From Chimonanthus salicifolius (taxonomy: Eukaryota > Streptophyta > Magnoliopsida > Laurales > Calycanthaceae): a DNA stretch of 64,000 nt. The notes below the pieces were generated by a model, which did no database searches, had not been told where the DNA came from, and saw only the letters and a program-made list of their open reading frames with translations. Shown here piece by piece: positions 13,201 to 23,100 of this stretch. Position 1 is the first letter of the stretch; every line of letters starts with the position of its first letter. The DNA is taken from assembly GCA_013350335.1 (NCBI GenBank), contig CM023533.1, positions 81,186,112-81,250,111 on the forward strand, given 5' to 3'. The translations under genes were made by a program, and so were the position numbers.

Positions 13201-16200
13201 TTTATTTACTGATTAGCACCTGCTTCCAAATACCACTCGAGCAATTCTCCAATCTCCATGACCATTTACCCAGCAAGGCTCAATTTATAGCAGCGAGAGG
13301 TGAAATGCCCATACCGCCTTCCTTGAATGGTTTGCATACTTGATTCCATTCAATCAAATGAAAATCTCTTCTCTGGGCTACCATTCCAAAGAAATGTACT
13401 TCTGATACTTTCCAGCTTGATGACCAAAGATGGGCATTTTAAGACCAATTAAAGAGAGAGGCTTAATAGAACAAATTTTAAAAGCATGGCCCTTCCTCCC
13501 AGAGAGAGATGAGAACTTCTTCACACAGACAGCTAACGCTTGAATCTTTCAGCAATTGGATCCCAAAAGCTTTAGCAGGTCCACTGATGCACCAAGGAAG
13601 ACCCTATCTTGCTCGGGTATTCACATTGGAACAGGAATGGACACATGGAATGGGACACGACACAGCATTTTTCAAAATGTAGGACACAGGGACACATCAC
13701 TGTATATATAGGAATTATATAGAATCAACAATTTTTTCCTTTTTTTTAGTTTTTTATTTTTCTCATTTAAATATAGGCAGAGTTAATATTTAGGGGCAAA
13801 ATAGTCTATTACCTACATAAATATTGAAGGTAAAATAGTCAAACTAAATGAGAGGCCAAAACATTCCTTTTGCTTAATATCCAAGGATAAAACTGTCCTA
13901 TTGAAAACCCTAAGACCTGAGATGAGAAGCCCTTCATTGTTACTTCCACCATAATCGCTGTTTCTGCTACAGAGGGACCTTTCACTGTCGGTTCCCCCCC
14001 ACCCACCTTGTCTCCACCTCCTGAATGGCATGCCCGAAAGTGTATTTTGGTGGTTTCAACGAGTTGTACTAAATTCAATTAACATTGATGCAAGAAGGGC
14101 ACGAATTCATGAATCTACAGTTTTGGAATATCTAAATAAGTGTGCCTAGCATAATTAGGGATGCACCTTGCCTTAGGCTCTAGAATCCTTGCACCTTCAT
14201 CCTGTAGAATAGGAATATGAAAATAAGGAAGAAGAACAGAGAAAGAATCTGGGAGAGAATTATCTCTGTCAAATGTATTGATTGATTGTATTTTTTTTAG
14301 AGGATATAATGTTTAAATAGAAAATATAGAGACAATCTAGGGAATAAAAAAGGAAATACAATAAGTATATCCTAATTACAATCTATTTGTATTGACCTTC
14401 AATATACAATGAATCCAGACATTAACTGGGGCCCACATCACTAGACGTGTGATGTGTGGGTCCCACAACACTCCCACTCAAGCTGGTTCGAAGATGTCGA
14501 GTAGACCCAGCTTGCTAACGACGGAATCGAGCTGAGTTCGAGGAATGGACTTGGTGAAGATATCGGCCAGTTGATCCTTAGATTGCATATAAGGAGTGAA
14601 AATTCGCCTTTCTGAAATATGCTGACGAAGAAAGTGGCAATTAACCTCAATGTGCTTAGTCCGCTCATGAAAGACTGGGTTAGAGGCAATATGGATGGCC
14701 GCCTGATTGTCACAGAACATGATGAGTGGATCAACAGGAGCAAATCCTATTTCAGTAAGAAATTGGCGAAACCACAGCAATTCGGAAGCAGTATTTGCCA
14801 TGGCCCGATATTCAACCTCAGCAGTAGAACGAGCAACAACGGACTGCTTCTTGTTTCTCCAAGCAATTAAATGGGAGCCCAAGAAAACACAATAGCTAGA
14901 CGTAGAGCGGCGATCATCTGGAGAACCGGCCCAATCAGCATCTGAATAACTACGAATCAGACAAGTAGGTTGATGTGCATAGAACAAACCACTGCCGGGA
15001 TGAGCCTTAATATATCGTAGGATTCGAAACACGGCATGAAGGTGAGTGTCCCGTGGTTCGTGCATGAACTGATTGACAACACCAACAACATACGATAAGT
15101 CTGGTCTTGTGATGGTCAAATAGATGAGCTTGCCAACTAATTTCTGATAAAAACTTGGTGTGTCAAGGAGAGTTCCATCAGAGGCAGATAACTTGGTGTT
15201 CACATCCAGCGGAGTATCTGCAGGTTTGCAGCCAGAGTAGCCAGCTTCTTGGAGGAGATCCAAGGCATACTTTCGCTGAAAGAGATAAAGGCCACGACAG
15301 GACCGAGCAATTTCAATTCCAAGAAAGTACCGGAGAGGCCCCAAATCCTTAATATCAAAAGTTTGTTGAAGATACTGTTTGAATGAAGAAATGGCTTCAT
15401 CATTGTTACCGGTGAGTACAATATTATCAACATAAACTATCAAAATCATCACAATAGAGTGGAGACGGTAGATGAAGACTGAGTGATCTAACTGACATCG
15501 GGTAAAACCATAAGGTAGCAAGGCACTGCTAAACTTCTCAAACCAGGCACGTGGAGATTGCTTAAGACCGTAGAGGGCTTTCTTCAATCTGCAGACAGAC
15601 TGAGACTCCCCCTGCTTGACAAATCCCAGAGGAGGAAGCATATAAACTTCTTCCTGAAGATCACCATGAAGAAAAGCATTCTTCACATCTAACTGGTGCA
15701 AGGGCCAAGCATGAGTGGTGGCAAGAGATAGCAAAATGCGCACAGAGTTAATCTTGGCGACAGGTGAAAAAGTGTCCTGGTAGTCAACTCCATAAATCTG
15801 TGTGAAACCTCTGGCTACGAGACGTGCCTCGTAACGGGCAATAGAGCCATCTGGATTATGCTTCAAAGTAAAGACTCATTTGCACCCAACTGGGGTTTTG
15901 CCTGGAGGTAAGGAAACCATCTCCTATGTATTGTTCTTCTCAAGGGCAGTTAACTCTTCATCCATGGCTGCTTTCCAGGAGGGATTTTTCAAGGCTGTGT
16001 CAATCCTCTTTGGTATCTTAATGTTGTCCAATGCTGTGAGAAAACTATGATAGGAGGGTGAAACAGCATGATAGGAGACAAAATTATCAGTGGGGTGGCT
16101 AATAGTACAAGAGCGCTTACCTTTGCGAAGCGCAATAGGAAGATCAGACAGGTCAGAGATCGGTGGATCTGAAGCACGTGTAGATGGATGAGTGGAGTTA

Positions 16201-19200
16201 GCCGCAGATGGCACTCGAGACGGTCGACGTTGGTACACCATAAGAGGCTTAGGTGGACTTGGGGAAGGAAGATTGTCAGGGACCAGAGGAAGAACAGGAG
16301 AAGGAGAAGATGTAGAGGGAGCTGAAAAATATGGGTCTCGCTCAAAGAAAGTGACATCCATGGATATGTATGTCTTTTCAGTGATAGGATCAAGGCATTT
16401 GTAACCTTTGTGAAAAGGTGTGTACCCTAAAAAAACACATCGCACAGCCCGGTGAGAAAGTTTATGGCCAGAAAAGTTGTGAACAAAACAAACACACCCA
16501 AAGACATGTAAAGGAATGTGGGGAATGGCTTTATGTAAGGACAGATGATCGATGGGGGACCGATTTTGTAAAATGCGAGAAGGCATTCTATTAATTAGAT
16601 AACAAGCAGTTAATACGGCTTCTGGCCAATAGGACGAGGGGACGTGCATAGTAAAAAGAAGAGATCTGGCTACCTCAAAAAGGTGACGGTTCTTTCGCTC
16701 AGCTATACCATTCTGTTGAGGTGTGGAAGGACAGGAGAACTGAGAATCGATGCCATGTTTTTCCAAAAAAGTAAGAAAGGAGTGTGACAAATATTCTCCC
16801 CCGTTATCACTCCGTAGAACTTTAACCTTGCACCCAAATTGAGTTTGAACCCACTGGTAAAAATTTTGGAAGTGATAAAAAACCTCAGATTTCTGTTTCA
16901 TTAAATATGTCCATGTCATGCGAGAGAAATCATCAATAAAGGTAACAAAATAAAGAAAACCAGTGCGAGAAATAGTTGGAGATTTCCAAAAATCAGAATG
17001 GATGAGTGAAAATAAAGTGGATGAACTTTTATTCATAGATGGTGAAAAATGATTTCCAACATGTTTGCCATATTGGCAAGGTTCACATTCAAAACGAGTA
17101 AAAGATAAAATAGGCACAAGCTGTTTGAGAATAGAGTTGGCAGGATGTCCTAAACGACAATGCCATAGCCACACATCTGAAGACGAAGAGATCGAACAAG
17201 CCTCAGAGCTACCATAGCAAGAATCGAGAAGATAGAGACCCCTACTTCACGACCACCACCCAACATCTGTTTCGTGTTCAGATCCTGGAAAACAAAATGA
17301 GAAGGAAAAAATGTGACTGAGCAATTTAAATGTTTAGTCAAGGCATTAACAGATAATAAATTGCGGGATAGATTTGGAACATGCAAAACAGAGTGAAGGT
17401 CCAAATTATGAGAAACAGGGACAATTCCTTTCCCAACAATATTAGTGAAGGAGCCAATGGCTAATTTGACCTGACCGCTAATAGGAGAAAGAGAAGAGAA
17501 GAGGGTGAACATACCAGCCATATGATCGGTAGCACCAGAATCGACAATCCAGGAAGTAGGAGAGGCATGATGGGCAGATGATTCATTACCTGAAGGAGAG
17601 GAAACAACATTGGATACCTCAGAGGACTGATAGCGCTCAAGGCATTGCAGTATGAAGTTATGATCCTGACGAATCACAGGAGCACTATTAGTAACCACAT
17701 CAGAGGAAGGAGGAGCAGCGGAGAGATGGGCTTGCTTAGGACGTCCATGAAGCTTGTAGCATGAATCAATGTTGTGATTAGTCATCTTGCAGTAGGTGCA
17801 GAACCGAGGGCCCTTCTTCCGTGGGCCTTTGGTGTCCCGTCGAGGATCAGATGGGAAATCCTTGCCATGAGAAGCAGGGTGCCCATGAGCCAGAGATGGC
17901 ATAGAAGAATGGTTGGTGATCAGTGCAGAGCGCTCAACGGGCAGTGGAGCATAACAAGACGACAACGATCTTCTCGAAGTAAGGCGGAATAAACCTCATT
18001 GAGAGATGGGCGAGGTCGTTGCCCAAGAATCTGGGCCCTGGTGGGCTCAAATTCAGGGTTAAGTCCAGCTAAAAAAGCAAAGATTCGTTGTTGTTCGACA
18101 TACTTGTGGAACGTCACAGTATCAGCCGGATACTTAAAAACAAGAGATTGAAGTTGATCAAGCTCCAACCAACTGGATTGCAGAGTTGAATAGTACTGGA
18201 TGAGAGATAACTCCCCCTGATGAAGAGTAGCAGCAGTATGAGATAATTCATATATTCGAGCAAAATTATCACCATCAGAATACAAAGTCTTTACAGTGTC
18301 CCATACAACTTTGGCAGTGGGAAGAGTATAGACGAGACGCCGCACATGCGCTTCCATAGAATGAAGAAGCCAAGCCTGGACCAGAGAGTTATTTGCAATC
18401 CAGGTGGAAATTGTTGGATCCGTCTTAGCTGGTTGGGGAATAGTACCATCAAGATAGTAATAGAGTTGCTTTACAGTTAAAAACACTGCAGCGGAACGGG
18501 ACCACTCAAAATAATTCGTCTCATTAAGCAATACTGTCGTGATCCGACCAATCTGGGGAGAGCCGGAAGAGGCGACATCCGGAAGAGAAGAACTAGAAGA
18601 TGATGCAGCAGCCATAGAGTAATAACAGGAAAGACAAGCCAAATAAACTTAGGCAAAATCAAGGCCGATGTGAGATTGGAGAAGTAGTAGTAGCAAAGGA
18701 CCCCACACAACACCAACCGAAGCAAAAAAAAAAACACCAAATGTCTACACAACACCAATCTGCAGCAAAGGTCCATACAGCAGAAGAAATCCAGCCAAGG
18801 GATGGACTGCAGCAACGAAAAAATGACCAAAAATGGGCCCCACCGAGATGGTATCACTAGCAACTCCAAAGGGATGGAAGGAGAAGGTAGGGGCGACTGT
18901 AGTGGTGTAGATCCCAGGTGAAAGAGGGCTGAATCCTCTCAGATCTGCAGAAAAATACCCAAAATCTGGGGAAATAGGCGTCCCAGGCAGCAAGGGCTAG
19001 AATGCCCAGAATGGGGTCCCACCGTTGATCAAAGGTGGCACAACCAGGTGGGATTGAAATCAAGGGCAGAGGCGACTACAGTAGTGAAGGATCGAACTCC
19101 AAAAGTGTCGTGAACCAGCCGATCTAAGCAGAAAACCAAAACTGGGTTTTATAAGAACACCAAAATCGCTGGAAGAAGAAGGCAGCAGGAACCGGTGTAA

Positions 19201-20048
19201 AAAGCGTCAAACTAGAGATCCAACCCTATGGATGCAAAGCTCTGTCAAAAACGACAGGGAAGGACGAGTCCCCTACCGGCAGACTGCTCGCCGGAACAAT
19301 GATTCTCGCCGGAACAGTGAGCTTGAAGACAATCAAAAAAGAAAATCTTCCCTGGCTGATACCATGTAGAATAGGAATATGAAAATAAGGAAGAAGAACA
19401 GAGAAAGAATCTGGGAGAGAATTATCTCTATCAAATGTATTGATTGATTGTATTTCTCTTAGAGGATACAATGTTTAAATAGAAAATATAGAGAAAATCT
19501 AGGGAACAAAAAAGGAAATACAATAAGTATATCCTAATGACAATCTATTTGTATTGACCTTCAATATACAATGAATCTAGACATTAACTGGGGCCCACAT
19601 CACTAGACGTGTGATGTGTGGGTCCCACAACACATCCTACTTGGACCTTGACTACTATGAGTGTAATTAGAACATTGTCCTCAATGCATACAATGAGAAT
19701 GACAATGCTTTGATACTATCCTGTAACAAAAAATGGAACGTCAGAGTGATGACCATGGAAAACATAAGCAAGAGGAGTCCCTATGGTTTTTTCCCCATAG
19801 TTAATAAAAGTGAAAACAAGTCCAGAAAACAGTCCCTGTATCCTTCCTTGGTAACTTTCAGCTGCTTGAAAGTGGGCCCTCCAATGATCAATCCACACCC
19901 TTCAAACTCACCTACCCCCTTTGAATTGAAATATATTCCAAATTGGCACCAATCCACATTTTATACATTGTTGAATTTTCAACCAAAAAAAATTGCATTT
20001 ATCTAAGGCCTATAAAACCATTAAATTTATACATCTATATTTTTTTCA

Positions 20049-20122
<74 letters not shown>

Positions 20123-23100
20123 GGACAGGAGATGAAATCTATTTGCCGTTTGTTTTCCAGTTTTAGCCAGATGTAGAATTCAACTTTCATTGACTTGGAA
20201 CCATGGAAAATCTGGGAATGAAGTCCATAATTCTTGAAATAAATAGGTGATCTGAGGGGTATACATTCTTCTGTAACTTCATGATCTCTGGTGTCCCCCA
20301 CGCCATTTGGAATGTACAGATGGAAAGGAGATACATTCTTTCATATGGTTGAGAGAATAGAGGAAGAGATGTATTCTTTAGGGAATAAAACAACTTCACT
20401 TCCTTAACATCTTAGGCTTTCACACAATGTTACAGAACACAAATATATCTGCATATCATACATACAGCTTTACATAGGAGACTTTATTTTTAAAGAGAAT
20501 TCTTTTACATGTAATATACACAGCTTATAAATCCTATATAAAACAAAAGAAATACCATCTTACTATGTCCTTTATAAATATTATCTTCCCAACATACATG
20601 GCTTTGAACTCCTACGATGTACACAAAAAATATACACCTGATAGAGATCAGCAAATTCTGTAGTGGATGTTGTGGCGAAGCAAGAGATAGAGAGAAGGGA
20701 TATGTTTATTGGAACATTAATTGATTAAATGAATTGTAGTGGTCTAAGGGTGTATACATTGTAAAGTTTTTTTGGATGTAGACTATAGGTCTCTTAGCCT
20801 GTATAATCATGTATTACTGTAATCCTTTTCTATCAAACAAACATTTTGTTTATCTTAAAAAATGAGTAGTTTGGATATTTGCTTTCTTTGTTTAAAATAT
20901 AGAGATGCTCCTTTCCATGATGAATATGGAAACTGTGTATAAGATCATGATAGAGAAGAATATTCTCACTAATGTTCCTACCCCTGACCTGACAAAGGCC
21001 AATTGGAAGGGGCTAATGTCCACATGACAGCTTTCAAGCTGTTGACCAGAACCTTGGTGATGATCTTGTAGATAAAAATCATAAGGGGAATAGGATAGAA
21101 GTGCTTGGGTCTTGAAGGATTTCAACCTTAGGCTTAAAAGTGAAATGAGTAGTTTGGTGTTAGCCATCTTCGAGTGTTTAAAATATCCAAGATGTCATTT
21201 GTGCTGAGTTTCATGAGTTGGGTACCTGCAGTGAATACCAGATTCTGTTTCTGTTCTTTTCTTTGCATATATATTTGATCCTTTCCCTTTATGATCTACG
21301 GTTCCTTGGAAAGCCAGCCTAGATGCAATTGGCTTTGATGACTTTGATGATGATGATGTTTGTTAATTGCCTTTTTTTTTAAATTGTGACCAGTTTTTTT
21401 TTTGAATATGTATTCTGTTTGATACCATTTTGTTTTTTCAGCTTCTGATATCAGGCTCCCTAGAAGGCTTGGATGTCGATGACTTGCGTGTTCATGCTCA
21501 TTATGCCGGTGGTTACAATGAAGTACGTTTTCTCTATATTATATATTACATGCTTAAGAAAAAAGGGATAAACCAAAAGTTTTGGAGTGATTGCTAGGAA
21601 CCTGCCTCAAGAAGCAGGAGTCCTCAGTTTGATTCCCACTCCATCCTAAAGGGCCACTCCCTGTAGAGTTATCTGGTGTATGTGGGTTGGGAGGCTTGTA
21701 CATGCCCCCGAGGATTAGTCGAGTGCTCTATGAGGTCTGGACACCTTGGTCATCAAAAAGGGGGTGGGTGGGTGGGTGGGCGGATAACCGTTCCTTTGGG
21801 AATGGGTATACTGAATTGAAGCTTATTTACTAATGCTATTGTGTGTTTTATTTCTATTATTTTATTTTAGTACATTCTGTTATTGCTATTCAAGTGGAAT
21901 GTTTGATTTCTTGTAAGTAAATATTACATAATTTATTTTAGTTATTATATTTTGACAAATTTATAATTATCATTTGCAATCAATCGTTTAGAATTTGAAT
22001 GGTAGTGTTTGGGTCATTCCCCAGGAGTTCTGAATTTGGAAATCTGTTGATCCAGTTAACTGATTTGTGTAAATTTTGTTTTATATCAATTAGGTATTAA
22101 AAACCATGTAAATGCTCTAATATCCTCTTTGGCAGGAACATAATGTCATCCAGATGTTCTGGGAAGTTCTCAAAAACTTTTCCTTGGAGTATCAGAAGAA
22201 ATTTTTGAAGTGAGTTTTTTCATTTAAAAAGAAATTATAGGCTAAGTGAAGGAGTCAATATTTCTCAAAGAACCATGCAAAAACTACATTAACACATCTA
22301 TTTTTGAAGGTTTGTGACTGGATGCTCTCGGGGACCACTGCTTGGATTCAAGTATCTAGAACCTCAGTTCTGCATACAAAAGTGAGTGGATATTAACGTC
22401 TTAAGCTCTCTACAGTTTTTCATGTTAATCCTTATTGAGACTCTTTTGAGTGTAGAGCTGCTTCTGGAGTTGTTTCTTTAGAAGATCTTGACCGACTACC
22501 AACGTCAGCAACTTGTATGAACCTTCTAAAGCTCCCACCATATAAAAGGTGTGTTCTTATTTCATTCCATCTGCCTGCATCTTGATTTGCCTCCATGTAA
22601 CTAGAGGTTATTGAAGTGTGAATTTGACACCCAATATACAACTGGAAAAAGGGATGGACTGTATCTATCACAAGATGGGTAAGTTAGTAATGTCAGATGC
22701 ATAATATTACAGATGTATGTATATATCACCATAGAGTTAGCAATATCAGCTTTGTCAAATTTCCCTGATACCCATGTCAAATAACCGGGTATTGCTCATC
22801 CCCCAACCACCAACTGACTTTCTAGAAGGCAAGGATAAGGCCCAATTCTAGTATTACAGGCATTGCCATTGATAGAATTGAAACCTTTAGGTTCATGATC
22901 CTTCTGGTTAAGAACACCGGCCTACTCTAAGAGCGTGAAATTTTACATCCCAAATACATGTCTCCAGATGTTTTTTGTTTTCATAATCATCTCAAAGGAC
23001 ATTTCTCACTTTCTGCTTTTATAAGCACCTGTCTGCTATGTACTCATTCTTCTTTTGGTACTTCACGTCCACTTTATTATATCTTATTGCACTGTGATGC

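Larger units (their letters stand above)
14203..19632 (-). mobile_element. Complete Ty1/copia LTR retrotransposon, coding region decayed
   Basis: Two 268-bp LTRs (14203-14470 and 19365-19632) begin TG and end CA on both strands. They are flanked by a perfect target duplication CATCC (14198-14202 and 19633-19637). The element is 5,430 bp, on the minus strand. A tRNA-iMet type primer site abuts the 5' LTR and a purine-rich tract abuts the 3' LTR. Coding order is gag, zinc knuckle, protease, integrase, reverse transcriptase, RNase H, the copia order. Two frameshifts, two in-frame stops and a changed RT active-site residue show it is dead. I counted 8 differences between the LTRs (about 3%), so the insertion is fairly young. 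Confidence 0.95.
4144..21441 (+). other. 17.3-kb UPL7 intron packed with nested transposons
   Basis: The donor GTAATA at 4144 and acceptor TTTTTTCAG ending at 21441 bound an intron of 17,298 bp inside the HECT C-lobe. The flanking exons are both phase 0 and join in frame (HELQ, then LLISGSLEGL). Recognisable mobile DNA covers about 14 kb of it, and the elements are listed separately. Stretches 5371-6529, 13641-14197 and 19633-21441 hold no gene I can recognise, apart from an AT microsatellite at 20052. Confidence 0.9.
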
